Part shown: positions 32,732 through 41,416 of the stretch, one piece after another
Position numbering within the stretch: the first letter of the stretch is position 1
How the letters are laid out: each line of letters opens with the position of its first letter
Source of the DNA: a virus
Virus record (IMG/VR): IMGVR_UViG_3300035682_000047
Coordinates: 1-54,932 of that record
Direction: 5' to 3' (one strand)
DNA: 54,932 nt
Notes under the pieces: generated by a model
The model's input: only the letters and a program-made list of their open reading frames with translations
Told to the model about the DNA's origin: nothing
The model's database searches: none
Position numbers and translations under genes: made by a program

Positions 32732-35142
32732 GTCGTAAGGCTCCGAAGTTCGGCGGCAGTGTATCGGTAGTTGCTTAGAGTGACGGTGCGGGCCCACCCC
32801 GCTCTGTAGTTGCCTGCTGGCGACCATGGCGAGCTTAAAACTGCGAGCGTCGTTATGTTGGGGTAGCCTGGATTGGACAAAACGGTGCCGCTGCTGTTGT
32901 TCACAGTAAAAAGAATTTCCCTGAAATTGACGGTGGCGGCGACCTTGTTGGTCTGAAGTGGCGCGTTTATACGCGTGTCAAAAAACGAGGTCACGCTTAT
33001 GCCGTTAACCAAATGGACGAAAGAGTTATTGCCGTCAAAATAATTTGAATTTTGGAAAGAACCGGTAGAGACACCTAATATTACTTGGCTAGTTTCTGTC
33101 AAACTTGGGGTGATATATTCCATCCCGTATGTATATCCGCTTGACGATTGAAACCAAGGCGCGTTGGCAGCGAGGTTGTATGTCAAACGATCAGCGGCGC
33201 GGGTTACAGTGGCGCCTGAAGTTCTAATAGGGCTTGTAGCGAACGAGCCCAATTCAAGTTGTGGAAGACCGACGCGAAGCGTGAAGTCAGCCACGCCGCT
33301 CGTTGTAATACGGGTAAGATTGCCGACAGATGTCGTAGTGCCGAGAACCCGTGCGTGAGTGACACGCTGAGTTCTAAGTGCGGCATTAGTAGGGGTGAAA
33401 GCAGTAAAAGACGAGCCGCTGCTGTCCGTCACGCTAATCCGCATTTCAGATACGTTAGTAAGAGAACCACCTGCTAATTTGAAATAAGAGGCTGTTGTCC
33501 AGCTTTCTCCTGTAGATGCAGTAGTTGTATAGCCCCCCATCATGCTTATATCTATTATAGCGGCGCCAGAAGTTGTGAATCGGTAGTCAATAAACTCTAT
33601 ACCATCCTCTGTTCCTATAGAAACGATTGTTTTAAGGGTGACGTTTCCGCCCACGCCCGTAGTTGACCATCCTGTGGATGGGTCAGTGCCAGGAGTGCCT
33701 GCGACTGCGCCCACCATTGTATTGTTTCTGATAGAATTTACCCGGCTTGGTTCACAGAGCAGACCCCGCACCGCCAACCCACTTGGGTCGTAATCAACTC
33801 GCGCCACATCCGCACTCGCAACAGTCAGAACACCTGTGCTGCTGAAATAGGTGGCGTTACTAGCGCGGCTGTAGGTCCAGCCAGAAGGCACGCCAGACAA
33901 AAAGTTGAACACCTCAGTCCGAGGGACAACGTTGCTTGCTTGAATGAAAAGGGAAGTAGAACCCTGCGCTGGATTAATTGATAGAGGGGCCAAGGCAATA
34001 AACGGCAAAGTCAGTGTCACACCGCCTTCTACACCGTCGTCAATATCGCCCCCGGAGTATTTGATACGCGGCAGAACGAGGTTGATGAATTGCGTGTCTT
34101 GGTCAAGCACGTCTTTATTTTGTAGGCGGATAACCAAACTAGATTCAATTTGGTCTACGAACTTATTAAGTGCGCTTGCGTCAGAGAAAAGAACCGTGAT
34201 GGTCCCTGTCACGTCCGCGTATCTGCCAAACAAGATATCAGGAACGATGTTGGAGCCGACAACTTGAGAAGAAGCCATGTTGTTGTTGAGGGTGATTTCC
34301 GCAGCCGTCACGAGGCCTAGAACCTGTCCTCCTTCAAACAACGCACCATTTACCGCAGCAAAAGGCGTTGTCTGCGGCGCTTCTGAGTAAACTGAGGCGA
34401 CCGTAGTAGAAGAAAATATAGTTGCGTCTTGCCCTAAAACACCAAAGGTCAAGGAAGCAAGGCCAGAGGCGGGGATAGAAAAAGTGACTTGGTTTATACG
34501 GACGCCGCGAAACTGCTGATATAGGTTCCTGTCAGTCAACCAACGCTCGAAGGTGAAAGAGCGGTATGTGTTGCCGATAGAAACTTTGCGGCCTACTTCA
34601 TAAATCCGAGCAACCGAGACAGATGCCGCCGTTGTCGTAATCGTATTTGGCTCAACTTCAATCGTAGAAGCAGTGGCACTCAATACTGTGAGGTATTCAC
34701 CGCTAAAGCCAGAGACGGGACCGGGGTTTGTTACGACAAAAAATACGTCGCCAACCGTAATTCCGCTGGTAAGAAAATCAAAAGAAGAAGTTAGCGAAGT
34801 GATCTTATTGGCAGTAGAGTCGATGCTGATATTGAGGGTAGTAGACACAGGGGTAATATTAGCCCAAGTGCCCCCTATAACTGCCTCTAGGAAATCATCC
34901 CATGACTGCTCAGATATATCACCGTTCACTTCGCCAGCTACGGAGCGATACCCGTGCCTCGCGTCTTGGCGCATACGGTCTGTTTTACGTTCTTCGGATT
35001 GGTAAATTTCTTTTTGTAGGTTTAGTGAAAAGCCAACGTCGCGAACTTTTTTGAAAGCGCGGCCAGTTGGGGTCGAGCCAAAAACGACTTCAGACGTGTA
35101 TCCGTATTCTACAAGTGATCCAGCCGCAATACTGCCACTCAT
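32728..35142 (-). CDS. Tail tube paralogue 2 with C-terminal extension
   Basis: 804 residues, built like paralogue 1: tube domain of about 400 residues (FGSTPTGRAFKKVRDVGFSL, RWLTDRNLYQQFRGVRIN), then after LFIQASN an extension starting GVPSGWTYSRASNATYF and ending YTAAELRSLTT. It lacks the repeat insert of paralogue 1. The extension is not a tube domain and likely faces outward. It is preceded by the hairpin at 35174-35209, which could reduce its expression relative to the short paralogue. Confidence 0.8.
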   Translation of the reverse strand: MSGSIAAGSLVEYGYTSEVVFGSTPTGRAFKKVRDVGFSLNLQKEIYQSEERKTDRMRQDARHGYRSVAGEVNGDISEQSWDDFLEAVIGGTWANITPVSTTLNISIDSTANKITSLTSSFDFLTSGITVGDVFFVVTNPGPVSGFSGEYLTVLSATASTIEVEPNTITTTAASVSVARIYEVGRKVSIGNTYRSFTFERWLTDRNLYQQFRGVRINQVTFSIPASGLASLTFGVLGQDATIFSSTTVASVYSEAPQTTPFAAVNGALFEGGQVLGLVTAAEITLNNNMASSQVVGSNIVPDILFGRYADVTGTITVLFSDASALNKFVDQIESSLVIRLQNKDVLDQDTQFINLVLPRIKYSGGDIDDGVEGGVTLTLPFIALAPLSINPAQGSTSLFIQASNVVPRTEVFNFLSGVPSGWTYSRASNATYFSSTGVLTVASADVARVDYDPSGLAVRGLLCEPSRVNSIRNNTMVGAVAGTPGTDPSTGWSTTGVGGNVTLKTIVSIGTEDGIEFIDYRFTTSGAAIIDISMMGGYTTTASTGESWTTASYFKLAGGSLTNVSEMRISVTDSSGSSFTAFTPTNAALRTQRVTHARVLGTTTSVGNLTRITTSGVADFTLRVGLPQLELGSFATSPIRTSGATVTRAADRLTYNLAANAPWFQSSSGYTYGMEYITPSLTETSQVILGVSTGSFQNSNYFDGNNSFVHLVNGISVTSFFDTRINAPLQTNKVAATVNFREILFTVNNSSGTVLSNPGYPNITTLAVLSSPWSPAGNYRAGWARTVTLSNYRYTAAELRSLTT

Positions 35143-35173
35143 TTCCTACTCCCCGCATCCCGCCACTAAGCCC

Positions 35174-35209
35174 TGTCGATGGCAAAGAGTTGCCCCTTTG
35201 CCATCGACA
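35174..35209 (-). terminator. 14-bp hairpin between tail tube genes
   Basis: TGTCGATGGCAAAG and CTTTGCCATCGACA form a perfect 14-bp stem with an 8-base loop, 9 bases downstream of the short tail tube stop. No U-run follows, so partial termination, processing or 3'-end protection is more likely than full termination. Confidence 0.6.
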
Positions 35210-35218
35210 AGAACCCCA

Positions 35219-36418
35219 TTAGGCATTACCGCGTTGAATAGAAATAGACGAAGTGCCCTGCGTGACGTTGGCAGCGATAGGCTTCAGCGCCACGAAAGGC
35301 ATGGTCACTGTGATGCCAGTATCAGGGCTGTCATCAACGTCACCGCCGCTATACTTGATACGGGGCAACACGATGCTTACAAACTCCGTAGTGCTGTCAA
35401 GCGCATCCTTGTTCTGTAGACGGATAATCAACGTAGTTTCCGTCTCGGTCACAAACTTGCTGTGCATGTCTGGGCTGGTGAACAACACCGTGATCGTGCC
35501 GCTTACGTCAGCGAAACGACCGAAAAGAATATCAGGGGTCAGGTCGGTGCCGATGACCTGCGGCCCCGCCAAAGTGTTGTTGATAGAAATTTCGGCGGCG
35601 GTCACGAGGCCAAGAACAACGCCGCCTTCATAGATTTCGCCGTTTACTGCGGCGAACGGGGTGGTCTGCGGGGTCGCGGTGTAGCCAGAAGCGACAGTGG
35701 TGGAGGAGAACGAGGTGCCGTCGCGGCCAACGACACTGAAGGTCGCCGTGACCATGCCAGAAGCCGGGATGGAAATAGTCATCTGGCTCATACGGACGCC
35801 ACGGAACTGCTGGTATAGGTTGCGGTCTGACAACCAACGCTCAATGGTGAAAGAGCGATAGGTGTTGCCGATGGCAACCTTGCGGCCTGCAACCGAGATA
35901 GTAGCAGAAGCGGTAGCCGTGGTCCCGATAGTGCCGGGCTCAACCTCGATGGTGGACACGCCGACGCTCAGTGCGGTGAAGAAGCGATCAGTCAGACCCG
36001 CCACTGCGGGGGTTGCGGTGATTGCGAAAACGTCGCCAACGCGAACTCCAAGCGTCGGAAAGTTGGCCGAGCCCACCGTAATACGGTTGGTGGCAGAGTT
36101 GGAAGCGACGCTGGAGAAAGGAGCCGAAGCGCCGGTTGCCCAAGTGCCGCCCATGATGGCCTGGATAAAGTCATCCCAAGACTGCTGAGAAAGCTCGCCA
36201 ACAATGTCGCCGGTGACGGAGCGATAGCCGTGGCGCACATCTTGGCGCATACGGTCAGAGCGACGCTCCTCCGACTGATAGGCTTCCTTCTGAAGATTGA
36301 CCGAGAAACTTACGTCCCGGATTCGCTGAAAAGCAGAACTGACAGGGGTAGAGCCGAAACTCACTTCCGCAATATACCCCAGTTCAGTAAGCGAACCCGC
36401 TGCAATTGAACCGCTCAT
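35219..36418 (-). CDS. Major tail tube protein (short form)
   Basis: 399 residues from ATG 36418 with AGGAG upstream. It has the tube core shared with the two longer paralogues (SGSIAAGSLTELGYIAEVSF, SEERRSDRMRQDVRHGYRSV, WLSDRNLYQQFRGVRMS) and stops after SISIQRGNA, exactly where the others continue into their extensions. Strong codon bias, its own promoter candidate, a structured leader and a hairpin after the stop mark it as the abundant tube subunit. Confidence 0.85.
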   Translation of the reverse strand: MSGSIAAGSLTELGYIAEVSFGSTPVSSAFQRIRDVSFSVNLQKEAYQSEERRSDRMRQDVRHGYRSVTGDIVGELSQQSWDDFIQAIMGGTWATGASAPFSSVASNSATNRITVGSANFPTLGVRVGDVFAITATPAVAGLTDRFFTALSVGVSTIEVEPGTIGTTATASATISVAGRKVAIGNTYRSFTIERWLSDRNLYQQFRGVRMSQMTISIPASGMVTATFSVVGRDGTSFSSTTVASGYTATPQTTPFAAVNGEIYEGGVVLGLVTAAEISINNTLAGPQVIGTDLTPDILFGRFADVSGTITVLFTSPDMHSKFVTETETTLIIRLQNKDALDSTTEFVSIVLPRIKYSGGDVDDSPDTGITVTMPFVALKPIAANVTQGTSSISIQRGNA

Positions 36419-36426
36419 GTTGTTCT

Positions 36427-36461
36427 CCTAAGAACTTAGGGCGGCAAAAATGCGTTGCCGC
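36427..36461 (-). other. Two leader hairpins before the tail tube gene
   Basis: On the minus strand GCGGCAA-CGCATTT-TTGCCGC (36461-36441) and then CCTAAG-TT-CTTAGG (36440-36427). The second stem ends in the AGGAG ribosome site. The pair may stabilise the mRNA or tune initiation. Confidence 0.45.
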
Positions 36462-36482
36462 TAAAAAATATATACCTTTCCA

Positions 36483-36512
36483 CGTATAATTGAATGGTTC
36501 CTAGCAAGTCAA
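36483..36512 (-). promoter_or_regulatory. Promoter candidate for tail tube gene
   Basis: Minus strand TTGACT (36512-36507), an 18-base spacer and TATACG (36488-36483), 65 bases upstream of the tail tube start, in a non-coding gap of 101 bases. Confidence 0.5.
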
Positions 36513-36519
36513 TGCGTGC

Positions 36520-36930
36520 TTAAGTGGGGACGTAGGAGAACCAAGGAACAGTCAGTCGGATACGCCAGAACGGGCCTTCTCGGTCATTCGACGCCATGCT
36601 CGGCGTGGCTTCGATGTTGACTGAAATTGAGTCGCTTGTCAGGACAAGGCCGCGATAGAAATGCGCCCTGATCCTCTCCGCCAAGTCAGAAGCCGGATTA
36701 GGGCCTTGGTCTTGGGGCGCATAAACATCAACCTGATAGACGCCGCTCTCGAAATCCATGGCGCTCCTGTGGTTGGCGGCAGGGCGCGTCGGTGCTGGTA
36801 AGAAGTTCACCCGCAAATGGATTTCCGTAGTCTTGGGCGTAAAAGATACGTTCTCCCACGCCACACTAGGAAGCGAAGAAAGGCTGTTGAGACGCGCGTT
36901 CAGGGCGTTACGGATTGACTTCAAACTCAT
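36520..36930 (-). CDS. Tail terminator protein (DUF4128)
   Basis: 136 residues. SIRNALNARLNSLSSLPSVAWENVSF at the N-terminus (residues 4-29), the loop FLPAPTRPA (43-51), SGVYQVDVYAPQDQG (62-76) and the end PFWRIRLTVPWF fit DUF4128/gpU-like terminators that cap the tail tube and join it to the neck. The start overlaps the preceding stop (ATGA), in the usual order of connector genes. Confidence 0.8.
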   Translation of the reverse strand: MSLKSIRNALNARLNSLSSLPSVAWENVSFTPKTTEIHLRVNFLPAPTRPAANHRSAMDFESGVYQVDVYAPQDQGPNPASDLAERIRAHFYRGLVLTSDSISVNIEATPSMASNDREGPFWRIRLTVPWFSYVPT

Positions 36931-37412
36931 CGAACTGTCCTAGCCACGCGGGCCGCATTGGAGACGAGAGAAGGCCACGCCTTGGCATTAACGCGCATCA
37001 TGCCATAGGGGGCTTGGAAAGAGAACCCAGAGGGTAGCGTTTTGACTCGGCGTTCGTTGTCAAAATCATACCCGCCAAATTCCAATTTACCAATATATCC
37101 AACCGTATTAACAAGGTAGAGCGTGGTGTGGACACGGGGGGAATAGAGCGCGTAGTTAGCAGCCGCGTCCCGAGAAGTCGCTTCGCCTGTTGAGTCTAAG
37201 CGGTAGGCATTAGAATTTAGATTGGTATCAAATCCAGCAACCCATCCGCCTCTTGCCCGACCTACGCTATCGGGGTCGTGCATACCAAAGGGAAGGTCAA
37301 TCGGCGTGGCTTTGATGATGTTCGTGGCGAGTTTAGTCACAGCGCCAGAAACCGTTCTAGCAAGTCGGCGTTCCGTCCTTTGGGCGAAATTAGCAACTTG
37401 CTGTGCGAACAT
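36927..37412 (-). CDS. Neck protein, HK97 gp10-like
   Basis: 161 residues: a helical N-terminus (FAQQVANFAQRTERRLARTV), then PIDLPFGMHDPDSVGRARGGW and KLEFGGYDFDNE...APYGMMRVNAKAW. Small phage proteins with GxVRAxW-like beginnings and LEFGGY are head-tail joining or tail completion proteins. It is between the terminator and the head-closure genes. The start overlaps the preceding stop (TAATG). Confidence 0.75.
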   Translation of the reverse strand: MFAQQVANFAQRTERRLARTVSGAVTKLATNIIKATPIDLPFGMHDPDSVGRARGGWVAGFDTNLNSNAYRLDSTGEATSRDAAANYALYSPRVHTTLYLVNTVGYIGKLEFGGYDFDNERRVKTLPSGFSFQAPYGMMRVNAKAWPSLVSNAARVARTVR

Positions 37413-37789
37413 TATTTTTGAGCCAAAAGTCGATACATGACGACTGTGCCACTTTCCGGTATCGCCTGCACTCGTGTAATCTTATACGGCTCAGTAGTTG
37501 ATGCAGGAGAGCCGATTGTCATCCCTGGCTTTGGTGCGAACGACGCGCCACTAGCAGTCAAATAAATTTCGACTTCAGAGGTTTCAGCAAACTCGGGGTC
37601 ATCAAAACGACTATCACGCGAAAAAGATTTTCCGCGTAAATCTTGTGTGGCCGTGCTTGCAGTGACCGACCCCGTTGAGGGATTGAATACTTGATCGCCT
37701 TGTCTCGATACTCGGAAAACGTCGCCGTATTTCTGAAGTAGGCGAAGACCTGTTCCGTCGCGAAGCCGTTCAAAAATACTAGCGCTCAT
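37412..37789 (-). CDS. Head closure / stopper-like protein
   Basis: 125 residues from ATG 37789 (ATGA overlap). A short helical start (SASIFERLRDGTGLRLLQKY) is followed by a beta-rich body with RGKSFSRDSRFDD and KPGMTIGSPASTTEPYKI. The size and order between adaptor and neck proteins suit a head-closure (stopper) protein. This assignment rests mainly on context. Confidence 0.55.
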   Translation of the reverse strand: MSASIFERLRDGTGLRLLQKYGDVFRVSRQGDQVFNPSTGSVTASTATQDLRGKSFSRDSRFDDPEFAETSEVEIYLTASGASFAPKPGMTIGSPASTTEPYKITRVQAIPESGTVVMYRLLAQK

Positions 37790-38277
37790 GTCCTGACGAT
37801 CTGTGGGAAACCAAGGGGTTGGCAAATAGGCTTTAGGATGAACTCGATGTCCCGAAATAAGGGCAAAGACCTCGCCCTAGAATCATACTTCACACGAATT
37901 GGCCCGATCTGTTCTTCGAGAACGGAATCGCTGCGCGTCAAATCAGGGATAAGGTTCTCCCCATTACGTGACCGAAGTGCTAAAGCGCACACCGCGTCTT
38001 TCAATTCTTTTGGAAGTTCGCTTTCATCAACTGTCCAGCCATCGCGGCGAACAGCATATGCGCGGGGCCAAGAAAGGGCCTGATTTTCTGTCTTTTTGAG
38101 CCCGACCCAGCGTTCGTAATATGCACCTTCGACATAGCGCATAGCCTTCATAATATCCGCATCCGCTGATACCGGAGGAGCGAGGCCATAGAGACGTGCA
38201 TACGCTGCAACGTCCGCGCCAAGAACGTATGTCTGAGAATTGGTTTTACCCGAACCATCTTCAAGAATAAGAGCCAT
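37786..38277 (-). CDS. Head-tail adaptor (DnaT-like family)
   Basis: 163 residues from ATG 38277. LILEDGSGKTNSQTYV (3-18), AAYARLYGL and AMRYVEGAYYERWVGLK, then LSWPRAYAVRRDGW and LPKELKDAVCALALR are the features of the DnaT_2 type connector family (head-tail adaptor, first ring under the portal). The start is GGTGGA-preceded; GTG 38286 is an alternative. Confidence 0.75.
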   Translation of the reverse strand: MALILEDGSGKTNSQTYVLGADVAAYARLYGLAPPVSADADIMKAMRYVEGAYYERWVGLKKTENQALSWPRAYAVRRDGWTVDESELPKELKDAVCALALRSRNGENLIPDLTRSDSVLEEQIGPIRVKYDSRARSLPLFRDIEFILKPICQPLGFPQIVRT

Positions 38278-38309
38278 AACTTCCACCCCATCCGAAGGTT
38301 CGGGTTATA

Positions 38310-39053
38310 TCAATTTCCGCCAGACTTTACAAAGGCATCTCGTTCGTCAAGCCAAACAGCATCCGCTTCAGGTGAAATGGTGTTGCCCATCCAAGGGCCA
38401 CCTAGCGTATAGTGGGCAATCTTTGCCGTCTGGATATCGTAGCCCGGCTCACCGATAAGCGCGTTCCACTCTTGTGGTAGCGCGCCGATGTGCTTGTCTG
38501 GGTCTTTAATCCAGTCAAACCGATGTAAATCTCGCCCAGGCACAGAATTGATATGTGCAAGGTTCAAGCAATCATTTGCAAAATGATTGCAGTTGAACGC
38601 CATGACTGAGGACCAATTCTTGAAACTGTAGCTAGTCTGGATTTGACCATCCATCTTTAGCAGGGTGGATGGGTTATACTGGTGCTTGACGCACATCACT
38701 GCATACTTGCTTTCTAGCAAGTCAAACAGTTTTGCAACGTCATCTAAGAATAGGACATCGCAATCGACAAAGACGGCCCATCCTGCATAACCATATTTTG
38801 CTCTATGCAGGATTGGAGTCAAAAACCGGCTGATCGCGAACTCTGTTGCCTGCGGGGCTTCTGAAATCACGTCCCACAGTTTGCCTTCTCGCGTTTCAGT
38901 CTGACGCCAAATCATCCCTTGATCGCGTAAGTCGTTAATTTTGAGAGGGACAACGCTGACGGGCACAGAGGCCCGCCGCTTCAAACTGAACTCTGCTACT
39001 TTATACGCTTCGACTTCTCGGCTATCGAAGCCCATATAGATGGTCGGCACCAT
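38310..39053 (-). CDS. Glycosyltransferase (GT8-like)
   Basis: 247 residues from ATG 39053 (TGATG overlap). TIYMGFDSREVEAYKVAEFSL opens like GT8/GT24 enzymes, and VFVDCDVLFLDD contains the DxD metal/UDP-sugar site (D97-C-D99). The sequence WSSVMAFNCNH and the C-terminal KIAHYTLGGPWMG (a HxxGxxxPW-like motif) also fit. It probably transfers a sugar to a host or virion target. It forms a unit with the FkbM and second glycosyltransferase genes. Confidence 0.75.
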   Translation of the reverse strand: MVPTIYMGFDSREVEAYKVAEFSLKRRASVPVSVVPLKINDLRDQGMIWRQTETREGKLWDVISEAPQATEFAISRFLTPILHRAKYGYAGWAVFVDCDVLFLDDVAKLFDLLESKYAVMCVKHQYNPSTLLKMDGQIQTSYSFKNWSSVMAFNCNHFANDCLNLAHINSVPGRDLHRFDWIKDPDKHIGALPQEWNALIGEPGYDIQTAKIAHYTLGGPWMGNTISPEADAVWLDERDAFVKSGGN

Positions 39054-39757
39054 CAATCCCACCCAAGAATAAAATCGTCAACGACGCGCTGCTTAACCGT
39101 GGCGCCCCAAGACAAAAGCAATTCGAGTGCCGCATACTGCTTCCACTCAAAAATATCCCACGGCTTTTGCTCGATACAAATAATAGGCTTGCACCGCCGG
39201 ATCATGCCTTCAGCACCAAGAACGATGGGATATTCATACCCCTCTACGTCCATCTTGATCGCGCTTACAAAAGGATGGTTCTCTGCATCGAGCGTAGTTA
39301 AAGGCACGGTGTAGTTGATGGACGACGCCTCTCGCTTTGCGGTATCTTCCGAGGCGACATGAGTGCCCGATGTAACTTCGGGGCGATACTCCATGACCAC
39401 TTCGCCAATTGCATTGCCGAGAGCCACACGCCGTAGCTCGACATTGGGCGTAGGCTTCTCTGGATGCTCAATGGTATTGAGCATAAAGCACCGCTGGTTA
39501 ATCTCGATAGGCTCGTAGGCCACAACGCGGTCAAAAGCACGGGCGAAGTGCATAGACCACATACCGACATTGCCACCTACGTCCAGCACTAGGTTGCGTC
39601 GGTTCGAAGGCGTGTGGTTGAGCATGGCGACTAAGGTATGAAGCTGGTAACTCCCCTCGCCTTTGCTATTCTGCTTAGCAGCGCCTTCAAGGAAAGGCAA
39701 AAGGTGTTCCTCTGTGGCGGGAAGCCAAATTCCCGCCACCTTCTTGATATCTGTCAT
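39053..39757 (-). CDS. FkbM-family methyltransferase
   Basis: 234 residues. NLVLDVGGNVGMWSMHFARAF (SAM motif I, about 55-75), VVAYEPIEINQRCF (motif II), then FVSAIKMDVEGYEYPIVLGA, the acidic-GYE signature of FkbM. These are O- or N-methyltransferases often acting on sugars. In this context (between two glycosyltransferases) methylation of a transferred sugar is likely. The start overlaps the preceding stop (TAATG). Confidence 0.85.
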   Translation of the reverse strand: MTDIKKVAGIWLPATEEHLLPFLEGAAKQNSKGEGSYQLHTLVAMLNHTPSNRRNLVLDVGGNVGMWSMHFARAFDRVVAYEPIEINQRCFMLNTIEHPEKPTPNVELRRVALGNAIGEVVMEYRPEVTSGTHVASEDTAKREASSINYTVPLTTLDAENHPFVSAIKMDVEGYEYPIVLGAEGMIRRCKPIICIEQKPWDIFEWKQYAALELLLSWGATVKQRVVDDFILGWD

Positions 39758-40542
39758 TAGGCTTGCACCACCACATCAGAGTTGTATGAAGCACCCGCCT
39801 GCTTGCGTGCGCCCTTCAAATGATCCACATACCCACGCCAATCAGAATTGACGATGGGATGGCTTGTATTGAACGAAAGATCATCCCCGAGATTGACGGC
39901 ACGCACCATACCGTCCTTCACCCCGCCCGCTACGAGCGTATCGAACACGTGGCAGTCTGTCCAAGCAGGCAAGCGGAAAACTTGGTCTTCGACGTAGACC
40001 TGCCAGAAGATGCGGAGCATCGCCACAACATTGGCGTTGTTGACGCGGAACATAAGAATGCCCGCTTCTGTGTGGTTATTGTTGCGCGGGAAGTGCCCGA
40101 TATGCGCCCAAGTCGGGAACTTATCAACCAAGAACGCGTCCGTAAGAGGCTTCTTGAATACCGTGTCGCCATCAAACCAAACCAGAACTTCTGGCTGATC
40201 TCCTAAATCTAGCGCGCTGAAGACGCGAAGGGCCGCAGCAATCGCGGCGGGCTTATGAGAGAACTTCACCGCGTCAAAACGGTAGTCGTATGTGCGTCCA
40301 AATCGTCCATGGACTACAGGAGAGTTGTGCCGCGCCTTGAACTCAGTGAGGCTCGCCGCTTCTTCGTCCAGAGCGAAGAACTTCACAAGCGGCGTATCAA
40401 CCGTATCATGAAGCAGAGCGGTGTCACTGAACACCCAAAGCTCAGAATCGGTCAGTGGGTTGGCGAGGTATGACTCAATCATATTTCGCCCGTATGCCTC
40501 GTAGCCTTCCTGGCTAAAAGACGTAATCGCTAGATACTTCAT
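39757..40542 (-). CDS. Glycosyltransferase-like protein
   Basis: 261 residues. LAITSFSQEGYEAYGRNMIES (4-24) and VLVWFDGDTVFKKPL (119-133, with D124-G-D126) match a nucleotide-sugar binding GT-A fold. HFPRNNNHTEAGILMF and WTDCHVFDTLV (acceptor and metal regions) also fit relatives in phages and marine bacteria. The target is unknown. It is the first gene of the three-gene sugar cassette; the cassette sits between replication and neck genes. Confidence 0.7.
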   Translation of the reverse strand: MKYLAITSFSQEGYEAYGRNMIESYLANPLTDSELWVFSDTALLHDTVDTPLVKFFALDEEAASLTEFKARHNSPVVHGRFGRTYDYRFDAVKFSHKPAAIAAALRVFSALDLGDQPEVLVWFDGDTVFKKPLTDAFLVDKFPTWAHIGHFPRNNNHTEAGILMFRVNNANVVAMLRIFWQVYVEDQVFRLPAWTDCHVFDTLVAGGVKDGMVRAVNLGDDLSFNTSHPIVNSDWRGYVDHLKGARKQAGASYNSDVVVQA

Positions 40543-40557
40543 AGTGCGCCTCTGATT

Positions 40558-40758
40558 TTAGATCGGTTCGTCGGGTTGCGATGTGGGGGTGGGGTCAATT
40601 TCAGGCTCTGGCTCAGGCTTGGGCTTCGCCTTTGACTTTGGCATTGCCTTGACGCTGGACCGCACATGCCCCACAAGGTCGCGCAAAGCCATGTGCCGGG
40701 CGGCTTCCTCGCACAGCGTATTTAACGCCGTAGCGTCAACAATTACTCGATTGCTCAT
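40558..40758 (-). CDS. Small protein with Lys-Pro-Glu tail
   Basis: 66 residues: helical first half (ALNTLCEEAARHMALRDLVG) and a low-complexity end of K-P-E-P repeats. No family is recognised. The start overlaps the preceding stop (ATGA). Confidence 0.5.
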   Translation of the reverse strand: MSNRVIVDATALNTLCEEAARHMALRDLVGHVRSSVKAMPKSKAKPKPEPEPEIDPTPTSQPDEPI

Positions 40759-41189
40759 AGAACCTCATCACTGATTGACTTCGGCTTTCGACCGGGCTTG
40801 CTTTTGACCTTTACCGTTTGGCTGCCACCAATGACAGGCACTTCGCGCGTTTCAATTTCGGCTTCCTCCGATGCCTCTACGGGATCAGAGATAGCGGTTG
40901 TGAACTCGCTCTCTTTGGGGTCGTAGGTCGTAACCGCAAAACCCGAACGTGCCTCAAAGGCTCGCTGCGGGTCCGCGTATGCCGGAGACGAAGGGTTGTG
41001 CTTACGAGCCTCTTCGATACGCTCTTGCTGCCGTTCGAGCGCCACCATGGCATCCGGGGCTGAGCCTCCTCGCATGGAGACAAGTTGCCATTCTGACCAA
41101 GCGCTGAGGTTATCAGCATACTTGGTCTGATTGACAATCTTTGTTCGACCTGTCGCCTTATGGCGTAACTTCACTGTCGGCAGTTGCAT
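40755..41189 (-). CDS. Hypothetical protein
   Basis: 144 residues from ATG 41189 with GAGGGTGA upstream (an in-frame earlier start at 41237 overlaps the previous gene). QLPTVKLRHKATGRTKIVNQTK and ADNLSAWSEWQLVSMRGG are visible; the end is basic (KVKSKPGRKPKS). No domain is recognised. A structural or connector role is possible but unsupported. Confidence 0.5.
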   Translation of the reverse strand: MQLPTVKLRHKATGRTKIVNQTKYADNLSAWSEWQLVSMRGGSAPDAMVALERQQERIEEARKHNPSSPAYADPQRAFEARSGFAVTTYDPKESEFTTAISDPVEASEEAEIETREVPVIGGSQTVKVKSKPGRKPKSISDEVL

Positions 41190-41197
41190 GTCACCCT

Positions 41198-41416
41198 CTA
41201 TCCATAAATCTTCTTGTCGATAGGCTTGGGAATCCAAACCTGCATCACAACCCGATTGGGTTCGTGGCGGTGCATCATGTAGATGCGATTGGCTACAGCC
41301 ATATCATATGCTTGTCCAACCGTCATAGGGGACATGGGGTATGTTTTCCAGAGAAGCGGGCGCACTTCACGGCTTCGCTCACCGATGTCGATCCAAGTGT
41401 TTAAGGCTAGGGTCAT
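41198..41416 (-). CDS. Small hypothetical protein
   Basis: 72 residues from ATG 41416 (ATGA overlap). It contains RPLLWKTYPMSPMTVGQAYD and RIYMMHRHEPNRVVMQVWIP. No family is recognised. The coupling to the HTH/zinc gene supports it. Confidence 0.5.
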   Translation of the reverse strand: MTLALNTWIDIGERSREVRPLLWKTYPMSPMTVGQAYDMAVANRIYMMHRHEPNRVVMQVWIPKPIDKKIYG

